In this document: positions 21,128 through 30,595 of the stretch, one piece after another
Position numbering within the stretch: the stretch's first letter is position 1
Layout of the letters: each line of letters begins with the position of its first letter
DNA from: Limnephilus marmoratus
Taxonomy: Eukaryota; Arthropoda; Insecta; Trichoptera; Limnephilidae
Length of the DNA: 64,000 nucleotides
Direction: 5' to 3'
NCBI GenBank assembly: GCA_917880885.1
Contig: OU862917.1
Location: 29,934,104-29,998,103 of the forward strand
Made by a program: the position numbers and the translations under genes
Notes under the pieces: model-generated
What the model saw: the letters and a program-made list of their open reading frames with translations, nothing else
What the model was told of the DNA's origin: nothing
Database searches by the model: none

Positions 21128-21334
21128 ACTAAAACTCACCTTTTCAGTCAGTCGTATCCATAAAGTCAAAAATCTATCTCCTTCAACTTCATTGCGTCAT
21201 TGCTACTTAACCCGCGACATTGTAAATAACTGTTATTTAAATTACTGTAATAAAAATTTCTGTAATAATTTATATAACTGTAATTTAAATTAGGTACCTA
21301 CTCTAATAATTTAAGTAAATGTAATTATTTTTAT

Positions 21335-21668
21335 TTTTAACTATATGAGTAAAACCTCAAATTGTAATATTTAATTAAATTAAGACAAAATTAGCGAAAC
21401 TCAATCGAAAATCTGGAGACAGAAAAATCAGAAAAAGATATTGGCACCTTTGGGACTCGAACCCAGGACCCTCTGCTTTCGAAGTATGTAACAGTTAAAA
21501 GTGACCGAATTGGATATATATATCTTAGCTCAGTTGGTAGAGCATTTGCCTTGTAAGCAGAGGGTCCTGGGTTCGAGTCCCAGAGGTGCCAATATCTCTT
21601 TCTGATTTTTCTGTCTCCAGATTTTCGATTAAGTTTCGCTAATATTGTCTTCATTTAATTAAATAAAT
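21335..21668. mobile_element. Foldback element carrying a tRNA-Thr-like sequence
   Basis: Both arms contain the same blocks in opposite orientation: 'tgaagac'-like end, 'agcgaaact', 'tcgaaaatctggagacaga', 'aaaatcagaaaaagatatt', then the 3' half of a tRNA. Only the right side also has the tRNA 5' half. A closely related arm set occurs at 51829-52444. Confidence 0.75.
21519..21591 (+). tRNA. tRNA-Thr(TGT)-like sequence within the foldback element, not functional
   Basis: D arm 'gctcagttggtagagc', anticodon stem-loop 'tttgccttgtaagcaga' (loop CTTGTAA, anticodon TGT) and T arm 'ctgggttcgagtcccag' are perfect. The 3' acceptor 'aggtgcc' plus A is intact, but the 5' acceptor strand is replaced by 'tatatct'-like sequence, so the acceptor stem cannot form. 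The Pol III A and B boxes remain. The left arm repeats the 3' half in reverse. Confidence 0.65.
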
Positions 21669-21964
21669 AACTGTAATTTAAATTACAGTAATAATTATTT
21701 CATGTATTCTGTTGTCGAGCCAATAAAAAATTGTGTAAAAATGTGAGCAATTAGAACTTTTGTAAGGTCATTTCTTAAAAACTCTCCAGACCTAAAAAGT
21801 CCTGAATTTTAGTCTTCCAAAAGAAACATCAACTATACTTTTGCAACTAATCTTCTCATAAATGTAATATCAACAATATCATAGTGATGGGTATAGCAAA
21901 TCATGCAATGTTTAGTGTTTTAAATATAGTATCCTTACGTGAAAATACGTATTTTCTCTATCGG
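21669..21964. other. Unassigned DNA
   Basis: No gene or repeat recognised. Confidence 0.45.
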
Positions 21965-22195
21965 AAGTGACCTGCCAGGTAATAATAATATTTGGCTAAT
22001 TTATATAGCGCCGTTTTCGTGAAAAATCACCTCAAGGGCGCTGTGGTATGTCTTCTGTATTTGTAAATAATAAAATTAGATAGAGCCTGAGAACTCGTAA
22101 TAACTAACTAACAGCGTTGTTATTAATTACTGTTGTAACTCGTACAGCGCACTTGGTGTGATTTTTCACAAAAACGGCGTTCTACAAATTATCAA
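21965..22195. repeat. Two LINE 3' tails in inverted orientation
   Basis: The left block 'agcgccgttttcgtgaaaaa' with 'aagggcgctg' and the right block 'cagcgcacttggtgtgattt' with 'cacaaaaacggcg' are inverted copies of a LINE 3'-end motif; a single left-type block recurs at 57118-57180 and a related tail ends the LINE at 10965. Confidence 0.55.
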
Positions 22196-22489
22196 ATTTC
22201 TTTTATCATTATACAAATTTATGCATTTGCATGTGCCTTCCAGGGTTGAAGATGCTTTCAGAATAGCACTTGTGAGTGACCCCCATTCAGAAAGGAAACG
22301 TTTTCATGAATTAGAATTCGTTCTATTTAGTAACCGTGTTTGAGCCATTTACCCTCCATCACTGATTTCTGCCTTACAAAGCTTTACATAATGTAATTTT
22401 GAATGATGCAAAAGTTTCACGGCCAGATTACTTTTAAATAGTAGCGACTATAAATTTAATTTACAACATTTTTTTAATGAATAATGACC

Positions 22490-23360
22490 TTTTAACCTAA
22501 ATAATTGCATATTAATTTTTATTTTTATACTTAGTTTTAATAGTTAAAATAATAGTCAAAGTTTTAATTTTTCAAGATCCCCCGAAAACCACCGTATGTA
22601 TGGTGAATCGTGTGATGTCATTACTCACCAAAAGTTTTTTTTTTTCAACAGGTGTTGTCAAGTTGTATGACAGTTATATGGAAGAAGCTATGAAACTATT
22701 CAATAAGCAAAAGCATTATTTAGGTGGAATTATTTATTTATTATATTATATTTATAATATTATATTTTGCAATATTATTACGGGAGAGTGGTATAAAAAT
22801 TGTTTGAAATTATTACTTTTGTAGCTTTACGAATTGAAATCAATATTATGGAAAACGAAGCATCGGTAGGCAACTGATAAGATACGGCGCCGGATCAGCT
22901 GTTCGACGTCCGCCATTTTGGAATTCGGAGTTCGGAGGGTTGGCGTGGAAGTAGCATTACGATTTTTTTGTACAGTTTAAAGTTTTTGAATATTTTAAAT
23001 AATAGAGATAAACTAATAGGGATACCTCCATTTTAGATACTGAATTATTTAGGCCATAATGTTTCAATAAACACACCAACTATTTGTCTAAATCTTTATA
23101 AACAGTATGTAAATAAACCAATTACATGAAATATTGATAATACCGATGGCTTGTTTCATAAATTTCAATACAATGTTTGGAAAATTATGGAGAGCAGTGA
23201 CGTCAACACTAATAATACCTACTTGACAGTGTGTTTTAATGATACGATTAAAAATGGACTTTTTAATCATTTTTTTTAAATTCACGTTCAATATTATTTA
23301 ATAAAATTTATATATTCAGAATCAGCGTTTATTGGTCTGTAGTCTATATGAACATATTTT
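22490..23360 (-). repeat. Repeat family D copy, long
   Basis: Reverse-oriented relative of 15345-15814, extended. Shared blocks include 'accaccgtatgtatggtgaat', split here by position 22620, 'gatcagctgttcgacgtcc', 'ccgccattttggaattcgg', 'agtagcattacgattttttt', 'aatgtttcaataaac' and 'aaatggactttttaatc'. The segment about 22630-22840 is absent from the other copies; it starts with a T-rich tract and 'caacag' and encodes 'GVVKLYDSYMEEAMKLFNKQ', which could be an old exon of the autonomous element, but I do not recognise the protein. Confidence 0.5.
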
Positions 23361-23439
23361 TTTAAAGCCATACTATTTTTCACTGGAGTTCCTTATTTCA
23401 TTTATTTACATTCCGGGAAAAAAGTACAACTTCCTGAGT

Positions 23440-23715
23440 GTGGAAACATTCGAGTCAATATCAGAGAAATACTCCATGGGCTTGGGCACGTAAAACGTTG
23501 GAAAGGACACTCAACTCTTGAATGCAACCAACTTGTTATTACCTAATCAATGCCAAGGGAGACCAAAGAACCCGTTGAAGTACTCACTTCAGGAAGACAT
23601 TTAGACCTCACAAACGTCGACTGCCAACGACACCTACCGAATTGGTGGAGAGCTGTCCAAACCACTGACCTCAAATTGATAAAACTTTGCCCTGAACTGT
23701 AAACTAAAATGAACA
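23440..23715 (+). pseudogene. Decayed LINE C-terminal fragment
   Basis: Two frames together give 'LGHVKRWKG' and 'QGRPKNPLKYSLQEDI', matching the 'LGHV.R' and 'GRPK..W...L.EDL' end of RTE-like insect LINE proteins. Stops interrupt both. A (GAAGAA)-like stretch follows at about 23738. Confidence 0.45.
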
Positions 23716-23904
23716 TCGTTTAATTTCAAACATCATGTTGAAGAAGAAAAATACGCCAGATAGACAAAAAAGAAGAAGGGCTGACGAATTGAATAAAATA
23801 TCTGAATTTAGTGAGATCAGATCCGCCAGAAATTAGCAAATCTTGAAGTCTGTAGTTTTCTCTAGAATAAAATATGTATCGTGTTCACGTTGTAAGCAGA
23901 CAGT

Positions 23905-23985
23905 TTCAATGACAGCCTACGTGGTTGAGGGGTAAGGATCTCGATCAGCAATCCGAAGGTCGCGGGTACCTAACCATTGCCGTTT
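23905..23985 (+). repeat. SINE-C head fragment
   Basis: It retains 'gtggttgaggggtaaggatc' and 'atccgaaggtcgcgggtacc', the tRNA-like head of SINE-C. The body is missing. Confidence 0.55.
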
Positions 23986-24179
23986 AGGTAATATTGTTCT
24001 GAAAATAAATTGGTTTTTGAAGTAAACTTAATGTAAAATCACTATTTTAGACTTATCTTTACTACATTATGAATACCAAAAATATGTTTTAGAATCAAAA
24101 TAAAATTGTTAATTACTTTAAAAAATATATCAGCGTAAACCACTAAAAACATTGTTTCATTAAAACCCTGTTTCAATAG

Positions 24180-24355
24180 AAATGCATAAACGCGAAGCAT
24201 CGGTAGGCAACAGAACTGATAAGATACGGCGCTGGATCAGCTGTTCGACGTCCGCCATTTTGGAATTCGGAGTTCGGGTTGGCAGTGGAAGTAGCATTAC
24301 GATTTTTTTGTACAGTTTTTGAATATTTTAAATAATAGAGATAAACTAATAGAAT
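24180..24355 (-). repeat. Repeat family D fragment
   Basis: Close match to 22850-23020: 'cgaagcatcggtaggcaac', 'ctggatcagctgttcgacg', 'tccgccattttggaattcgg' and 'atagagataaactaataga'. An intervening 'agaa' and small gaps separate the copies. Confidence 0.7.
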
Positions 24356-24534
24356 ATTAACCACTAAAAACATTGTTTCATCCAAACCTTGTTTCATTAG
24401 AAATATATGAACACGTATAAGAAACAACTTATGAAAAATACTTTGATTATTTGTGATAGTTTCTCTTGATTAAATATTATTCTTTTTATAAAATTTTTCA
24501 TAAAATAAATTAAAACCACCTTTTTGCTAAAATC

Positions 24535-25085
24535 GGCCGTACTAGACTCCGTTTGCATAGCGATATTTACTACCTATATTCGTGGGGATATAAGGCACAC
24601 TAAACACATACACATTTATAGTTTGTATACTCCTCTTAAAGCTCTGCAACCGGGCTCGAAAAGAAGAAGATGGAGAGATACGAAATTACGAATGTTAGAG
24701 GAGAGCGCTAACATTTACAGCGACAAAATCGATACGAAAATTGCGAAAATGTTTAATAAAACACGACTCGTTTAATATAGAGCAAAAATCTCACGGGCAT
24801 TATCTTAAACAGCATTTAGAGAAACACTGTAAATTTTTTCATACGTATAACTTGTAAAATATCTGAAACAAACGTGTTTTTAATAATTTTTGGAGCATAC
24901 TTTGCGATTTTTTCCACGGAAGGAATTTTATATAATTTGCGTTACGGCACGGGTAAAGTCTAGATATTATCTTCAAGAATAACATATATTTTTAAGAGCT
25001 TTAAAACTTACCGTGTTTAAGGGAAATATGTAAGAAATCGTTAGAAATTCGGGACGCTGTTTGGCTCAGGCCCGGCCCTCCTTAC
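24535..25085 (+). repeat. Repeat family E copy
   Basis: It matches 42130-42740 in reverse orientation over long blocks: 'agaagatggagagatacgaa', 'cgatacgaaaattgcgaaaa', 'aataaaacacgactcgttta', 'tctagatattatcttcaaga' and 'gaaatatgtaagaaatcg'. The ORF 24524-24775 falls in it, but it is not conserved as protein between the copies as far as I can see. Confidence 0.65.
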
Positions 25086-25255
25086 ATTTTGTTTACACGA
25101 TGTATTAATACGAACAAAGATAACATCTGAGTAGAAAATTAGTGAAAAATAACTATAACGAAAATAATAATTTAATTACCTCCTATTGAGCGTTTTTATT
25201 ATTACCGTTCCTTAACACAATAATGATGCAGCTCTTTCAAAAGATGAGATATCCA
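25086..25255. other. Unassigned DNA
   Basis: No gene or repeat recognised between family E and the minisatellite. Confidence 0.4.
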
Positions 25256-25535
25256 CACAATGTACGTAGGTCTGTTTCCAAAGAAAAAAACACAATGTTC
25301 GTAGGTCTGTTTCCAAAGAAAAAAACACAATGTACGTAGGTCTGTTTCCAAATAAAAAAAACACAATGTACGTAGGTCTGTTTCCAAATAAAAAAAACAC
25401 AATGTACGTAGGTCTGTTTCCAAAGAAAAAATAACAATGTTCGTAGGTCTGTTTCCAAAGAAAAAACACAATGTACGTAGGTCTGTTTCCAAAGAAAAAA
25501 CACAATGTACGTAGGTCTGTTTCCAAAGAAAAAAA
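25256..25535. repeat. Minisatellite, eight ~36-bp units
   Basis: The unit is 'acacaatgtacgtaggtctg' followed by 'tttccaaagaaaaaa'. Copies differ mainly by a/t in 'gta/gtt cgtagg', aaag/aaat and A-run length (35-37 bp). The minus strand is open in all three frames, giving repetitive 113-129-residue frames that are not credible genes. Confidence 0.92.
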
Positions 25536-25807
25536 GCCATAATTTTCTTGCATCTCTCTCGTACCCTACACCTGACGTCTTCATAGACCACTACAATACT
25601 ACTAGCCGTGACGATAATTTTGAAAGTATAGAATATATTTATTTACATGGATAATATTGAAATGTGAGTGAATTCCAAAAATTCAAAATCGTCAAATGTC
25701 AATGCGGTCATGCTTTTGCCTTTGTTCTTAAACGTATAGTGCTGCAGCCCTTTCTTACACACTAAATAACAACAGTCGAAAATGAGACAAACCGTGAACG
25801 TATGTCT

Positions 25808-25838
25808 GCAACACCCCCCCCCTTCCCCCCCCCCCCTT
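25808..25838. repeat. C-rich tract
   Basis: Two C runs (9 and 11 or more) separated by TT. Another 22-nt C run occurs at 53784-53805 inside a MITE. Confidence 0.85.
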
Positions 25839-26504
25839 CTCCTCAAGATGGAGGAAACAAAAACGCGTATTTTATGTGTCTCATCTTTTGTCTCATAATT
25901 ATATAATGCAATAAAGAGCTGCAGCATTAAAGCGAACGTATGTTTATATTGTTTATTGCATTTTTTGCCGTCACGGTACCGTAAACGTGAATCATTACGG
26001 TAATAATAAAAGCGTTCATTGAAGTATTTTTCAAATGTTAAATAACCTTTTTGTGAATTCTTTTATATATCGAAACGTACTACAAAACTAATCTCAGTTT
26101 GGCTCATCCGCTCTTTCTTTACCAAACAGATTTATGTATGAAACAGATTTATGTCACCAAGGACATGCTTCCGCCTGAATTAAAATGACCAATATTTAAT
26201 CATTATTTACAACGACTAATAAAATGCGACGTGAATCTTGATATAATAAATCTCACTTTCATTCTAGAAAACAACTTTTTATTCTGAAGAAAACCATAAG
26301 ATCCTACACGGTAGCCGGTAGTAAAGATGCTGGGAGCATTTAAAACAGTTCGGGGAATGAAGTGGGAATTGAATACAAATTATCTTAATTCAAAGACACT
26401 GTTGAATCAGCCGCATTATTATGCACGGGAAATCACAATCACAACTTACAATGTGTAAAGGTAGGAAAACAACACATGGTAGATCAGTTCTTCTTGGTTA
26501 GATT
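25839..26504. other. Unassigned DNA
   Basis: No gene or repeat recognised. Confidence 0.45.
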
Positions 26505-26524
26505 GGGTTAGGTTAGGTTAGGTT
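26505..26524 (+). repeat. Interstitial TTAGG repeats
   Basis: About three and a half units of the arthropod telomere pentamer. Confidence 0.85.
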
Positions 26525-26914
26525 CTTCACGATCGGGTTACAGCAAAATGAAAAATAAAGCTAGAGATTGGTATCATAAACCTTCCTTAATAATTATTTG
26601 TTAGAAACCATCAAAGAAATCACATATTTATTGGGACTTTCTCACAATCAAACCGAAATCATATTTTGTGCTTGGAAATGTTAGAAACTTTCCGATTTCC
26701 ATTTTTTTCTGCTAATTATAGAGACTCTATTATATTATTATTATTGTATTACGTATTTTGATGATGGGCACTGGATCACAGCATAATAACAATAACTTTA
26801 AAATTAACCGCGATTATCCGTTTAGCCATGAAAGTCCGGTAATATATATTTTTTAAATTATTTAGATTTCATCTTCAATATTTGCAATTCGATTTGTGGC
26901 GTCATTTTTAATAA
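26525..26914. other. Unassigned DNA
   Basis: No gene or repeat recognised. Confidence 0.4.
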
Positions 26915-27050
26915 AATGAAAACAAATCATTTTGTAAAACGCCACTTATTTAACCAAAATTATCTGTACTTATGTTTCAAAATTAACAATGTAATTCTTA
27001 TCCTGAAGTATTGAAACGTTCGTTTTGAAACATGTATATAATTTAGATTA
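26915..27050. mobile_element. Two PLE terminal-repeat fragments in inverted orientation
   Basis: The left part 'aatgaaaacaaatcattttg', 'taaaacgccactta' and 'caaaattatc' matches the PLE repeat at 46045-46095. Just after it, the plus strand reads 'ttatcctgaag', a short stem and 'gaaacatgtatataattt', an inverted second copy of the hammerhead-like end. Both cores are degraded. Confidence 0.45.
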
Positions 27051-27104
27051 AATAGGTGTTTTTTTACCATCTGATTTATATTTCGCATTCTAATAATAAA
27101 AATA

Positions 27105-27180
27105 ATAACGTAAAATTTTAATAGCGCAGTTTTGTGGATTTCACTTCAAATGCGCTTAACTAAAATAAACCTACGAGTAC
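27105..27180 (-). repeat. LINE 3' tail (CR1/L2-like)
   Basis: The reverse complement of the 3' end of the LINE at 10880-10965: 'tagcgcagttttgtgg', 'cacttcaaatgcgcttaac' preceded by TAA repeats. Confidence 0.65.
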
Positions 27181-27734
27181 AATGGACGAATCCTCAAAAA
27201 ATATTGATCAAATAACTACAAAACGCTGCAATAAGATTATCATAAACCTATACGATAATATTCTTATCTAACTGTCATGTTTTTTTTTTATTTTTTTTAT
27301 TTAGTGAGTTTATACTACATGAATATAAACTAATAAGCACAATGTAACATTTCATTTGATAATATTTTTACAGTAAGCATAACATTTCTTTTTAAATACA
27401 TTCATTCTTCATACTTTCAGGCATTTCATCATACATCTTTAGTCCTCTGTACATTAGGCAGTTCTGTTATTTTGATTTCTTCACTTGTGGCAATCGAACT
27501 CTGTTTATATTTCTTGTTTCGTAATTATGAATTTCTCTATTAAAAACAATTTCATCCTTAAAGTATTTTGGCATTTGGTTTTTCTTAATTTTATGCACCA
27601 AAATTAACACATTAAATAGTAGTTTCTTTTTTATTGGAATCCAATTTAGCTCCTCTCTCATTTGATTAATCCTTGCGTATTTGCCTTTCCCCAGTATACA
27701 TCTCATAGCTTTGTTTTGTATAACTTCTAGTTTG

Positions 27735-27947
27735 ATATGATTTTAGATTTTCACGGCCAAAAATTTTATGGTTATTTCCTTTTGGGGTATTATGCCGTGT
27801 TGCGCTACCTCCTCCTTTAGCCAACGTTTCGGACAGCGTTACAGTGTCCATCATCTGCCCTGATGATGGACACTGTAACGCTGTCCGAAACGTTGGCTAA
27901 AGGAGGAGGTAGCGCAACACGGCATAATACCCCAAAAGGAAATAACC
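27735..27947 (+). mobile_element. Palindromic retroposon copy 1, with 15-bp target duplication
   Basis: The insertion in LINE-III is flanked by identical 15-bp repeats 'ataacttctagtttg' (27720-27734 and 27948-27962). It starts with 'atatgattttagattttcac' and 'ggcc', then a palindrome whose ~87-nt arms are identical (from 'ggttatttcc' to 'ccatcatc'), around a short centre 'tgccct'. The right arm contains a hammerhead-like motif. A variable-length target duplication points to retrotransposition. No coding sequence. Confidence 0.85.
27857..27896 (+). ncRNA. Hammerhead-like motif in palindrome copy 1
   Basis: 'gcc' + 'ctgatga' + T + 5-bp stem 'ggaca/tgtcc' with a 9-nt loop + 'gaaac' + 'gtt' + 'ggc'. 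Stem I can form 3 bp (gcc/ggc); stem III is the self-complementary ACGT, as in minimal PLE hammerheads that work as dimers. One extra base separates the core from stem II, and the surrounding palindrome would compete with folding. Confidence 0.5.
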
Positions 27948-28190
27948 ATAACTTCTAGTTTGTTCAAATTTCCTTCATTGGCATAACATAGTAGAGCAGT
28001 AGTCCAAATGTGGAGCAACGATAGTTTTATAAATGAGCTCCGTAGTGTTTCTATTTAATTTACGTCTTAGTCTTCTAAGAAAATTTACCTTTTTTGATAT
28101 TTTTTTTAGCACATGTTCAAAGTTTGCTGTGAAAGTCAGTTTTGAGTCGAGTACTCCTATTATAAGACCTTCAAAATTATTCCACATTAC

Positions 28191-28583
28191 TGTATATTTT
28201 AATTTTGTTTACATATCTTAAGATTCGGCAGTTTTTTTTTGTTTTAATTTGTCTATTCGATTCTCCGTTTTATGCTTTCGCAAGGAGATTGTAAATGTTT
28301 ACACCCTCACGGTCTTTGCTCCTTTTAACACTTTCAGACTTTTCGGTATTAGTATACTCGTTATAACGTATTATTTTGTCCTGTGTAGTGTTCGTATACC
28401 TACTTGTGACATTTTTATATAAGTTGTATTTGTAAGAGTAAGTCCATTTTGTAGATTAAAAGAATAATACATACTATATTCGTACAATTTTCTAATTTTC
28501 AATAAGTTCATTTCTTGGTGTAATTTTTAGTGGAGGTATCTGAATTATAATTGCAGAGTTTTTTTTATAACTTTACTCTGTAT
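28191..28583. other. Unassigned AT-rich DNA
   Basis: It may be the upstream part of LINE-III, but no frame on the minus strand could be joined to the RT sequence with confidence. Confidence 0.35.
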
Positions 28584-28595
28584 TATTTATAAATC

Positions 28596-28814
28596 AGATA
28601 CGATTTTAGATTTTCACGGCCAAAAGTAGTTTTGTTATTAGTTTTTGGGGTATTATGCCGTGTTGCGCTACCTCCTTCTTTAGCCAACGTTTCGGACAGC
28701 GTTGCAGTGTCCATCATCTGCCCTGATGATGCACAATACAACGCTGTCCGAAACGTTGGCTAAAGAAGGAGGTAGCGCAACACGGCATAATACCCCAAAA
28801 ACTAATAACAAAAA
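28596..28814 (+). mobile_element. Palindromic retroposon copy 2, with 12-bp target duplication
   Basis: Same 5' block ('cgattttagattttcacggc') and palindrome as copy 1, flanked by 'tatttataaatc' at 28584-28595 and 28815-28826. Outer arms are identical within this copy ('gttattagtttttgggg' and its complement) yet differ from copy 1; four mismatches lie near the centre. Confidence 0.85.
28720..28760 (+). ncRNA. Hammerhead-like motif in palindrome copy 2
   Basis: 'ctgatga', a weakened stem II ('gcaca/tgtcc', one mismatch), then 'gaaacgttggc'. Less likely to be active than copy 1. Confidence 0.4.
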
Positions 28815-28826
28815 TATTTATAAATC

Positions 28827-29399
28827 GTTTAAGTAGGTAATGTAAGATAACATTTACTGTATTTACATTATATAATTAAGATAGGACTGGATTAAGTTAA
28901 AGTACAAGCCTCTATTTATGTCAGTTGGTAGGAGATGAGTTAAATGCAAATTCAATTTTTTATAACTCATGATGAATTTTGCTTTGTAGTTGTAATATTT
29001 ACACTAAAGATATAGGAGATATAGATAATATTTACTATATTCTATTAGTTCTGCGAATAATACGATCATCTCTGAAAACCAACAATCCCCTCGTCTTATA
29101 AATATAAGCTCTTCTCAAGATGAAATAATATCATGCTGGTAATAATATTATCTTGAATGGCTTTCTTAAGGTAGGTAGGTTTTCAATAATTAATTTTGCT
29201 GTGCAAATTCTTAGATACATTAATAATATTAATATGTATGGGAGGGTAACGATAATAGATTAGATTCTTTATAAATGAGTATCTTTGGATGTATTCAATT
29301 ATTACACAGTTCTACAACAAAAATGCTGTCTGGATGTTTTCAACTGATATCTATGTATAAAATTCCAGAACGTCAGGTTATTTTGCAAAACGGTATACA
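28827..29399. other. Unassigned AT-rich DNA
   Basis: No gene or repeat recognised. Confidence 0.4.
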
Positions 29400-29880
29400 T
29401 ATATATACAGATATAGATAGTATATACAATAGTGAGCTCTGGCAATAAACATTTCATTGCTAAACCATTCATCCGATTGCGATGAAACTTTGGGGATATG
29501 ATGTGTGCATGCCCGCGGTGGTTTCTGTATAAAATAGTGAGCTCTGACATAATGAAATTACAAAAAATTAATTAATTAAATAAAAATGAATCGCAGAAAT
29601 GTATGTTCGCGCATACCTTTAGAACGACTGCACCAAATTGGATAATTCTTTTTTTTGTGTTCGTTATTGTCAAGACAAGGTTTGTATAAAACTACTGGTG
29701 AGCTCTGGCATTATAAAATTTGTATAAAAATTGCAATAGGTGGCACGCGAGCTGTGAAGACTGAATGTACCGGGACTGAATGTATGGAATGTGGGAGGGG
29801 GGAGGGGAACTCGGGTAGGGGGTTCAAGGGAGGGGGGGAGGGAAACTAGGGATCGGGGAGGGTAACTTGAATTTTTAGGC
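29400..29880 (+). mobile_element. Helitron-like non-autonomous repeat
   Basis: Blocks 'gtgagctctggcaataaa', 'gatgaaactttggggatatg', 'gcatgcccgcgg' and 'gcaataggtggcacgcgagc', then a G-rich tail, are shared in reverse order with 60238-60990. It contains an internal duplication of the 'gtgagctctg' block (29434, 29544, 29697). The Helitron assignment rests on the other copies' CTAGT-type ends. Confidence 0.5.
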
Positions 29881-30190
29881 AATAACAAAGACCCTAACTA
29901 CAAACAAATCGTTAAAAGCATTTCAAGCTTTAGGTTGCCTAATGAGTTTAAAAGTACATTTTCTTCATTCCCACCTCGACTACTTTCAAGGTGAACAGCA
30001 AGGTGAACGATTTCACCAAGATATTAAGGAGATGGAAAAAAAGATACCAGGGAAGATGGAGCATCTCAATGATTGCAGACTACTGTTGGACTTTTCAGAG
30101 AGACCTTCCAGATGCTTTCTACAAGCGAAAATGTACCAAAAGGAGTCTCACTGGGAAAAAGAAATGTGTTTAGTGCTTACTAATCAATGT
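29865..30190 (+). pseudogene. Decayed fragment of a multicopy arthropod protein family
   Basis: Reading across one frame change, the plus strand encodes 'NNKDPNYKQIVKS', 'MSLKVHFLHSHLDYF', 'EQQGERFHQDIKEMEK' and, in the next frame, 'RYQGRWSISMIADYCWTFQR'. From memory this order belongs to an uncharacterised protein family repeated in many arthropod genomes. About ten residues between 'HLDYF' and 'EQGERF' appear deleted, and a frameshift follows. No start or promoter is evident. Function unknown; probably part of a selfish element. Confidence 0.5.
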
Positions 30191-30504
30191 ATTTTAGATT
30201 TAAAAAAAATAAGTTTTGTTATGCAATTATAAATAAATATTTTTTTTTAGTTTTTTATATTTTATTTTAAGATGAACTTGTTTAACATAGATACCTACAT
30301 TGTCAGAAAACGTGACGTTCTTTGACAAAATGAAAGTCATTTTCGGATTCAGCAGACCCAAAAACATAAGAATTACGCATAAAAACCAAAACAGCTCTCA
30401 ATTTTTATTTTTTTGTAGACCTGTGTTATTAATTAAAGTGTATTAAATAAAATTAACTAGACGACAGCGCGGTAATCTCATTTAATATATAAATTTAAAT
30501 GTTT
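30191..30504. other. Unassigned AT-rich DNA
   Basis: No gene or repeat recognised. Confidence 0.45.
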
Positions 30505-30595
30505 TATGTGGGTTATTTCCAGTTATTTCGCATAACTTATTATTTTGAATAAACTGAAATAGGAGGAAAGATTCTCTCAGTATCGTCCTGCTTAG
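30505..30595 (+). repeat. SINE-C body fragment, diverged
   Basis: 'gttatttccagttatttcgca' in pieces and 'gattctctcagtatcgtcctg' resemble the SINE-C body. Neither end is recognisable. Confidence 0.35.

Larger units (their letters stand above)
19963..21131 (+). mobile_element. Possible PIF/Harbinger-type element with MADF exon
   Basis: The left end 'tttagtgcgccttcaattta' and the reverse complement of the right end 'tttagtgctctttcaattta' match for about 32 of 34 positions or better through 'gacgtttc...tcggac'. Between them lies a MADF-domain exon with a splice donor. PIF/Harbinger elements are known to encode a MADF/Myb-like partner besides the transposase. No transposase is present, the 3-bp flanks (TTA left, TAA right) are not a direct repeat, and a second inverted pair at 20996-21127 complicates the right end. 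A PLE fragment sits in the middle. Confidence 0.45.
27290..28190 (-). pseudogene. LINE-III 3' fragment, interrupted by a palindromic retroposon
   Basis: Frames on the minus strand encode the end of a Jockey/CR1-group RT protein: 'VLDSKLTFTANFEHVLKKIS', 'FLRRLRRKLNRNTTELIYKT', 'HLDYCSTMLC', then after the insertion at 27735-27947 'NKAMRCILGKGKYARINQMR' and 'WIPIKKKLLFNVLILVHKI'. The same protein end is present uninterrupted at 50676-51164, which shows exactly what was inserted. The 3' part to 27290 is the T-rich tail region. Confidence 0.8.

Noticed and set aside
21519..21591. Functional tRNA-Thr gene
   Set aside because: The 5' acceptor strand does not pair with the 3' strand, and the sequence is part of a foldback repeat with a mirrored copy of its 3' half.
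25256..25535. CRISPR-like array
   Set aside because: Units are contiguous with no unique spacers, and the window is eukaryotic.
25202..25591. Repetitive 113-129-residue minus-strand ORFs
   Set aside because: They are three frames of the same minisatellite, with no start context or conservation to support coding.
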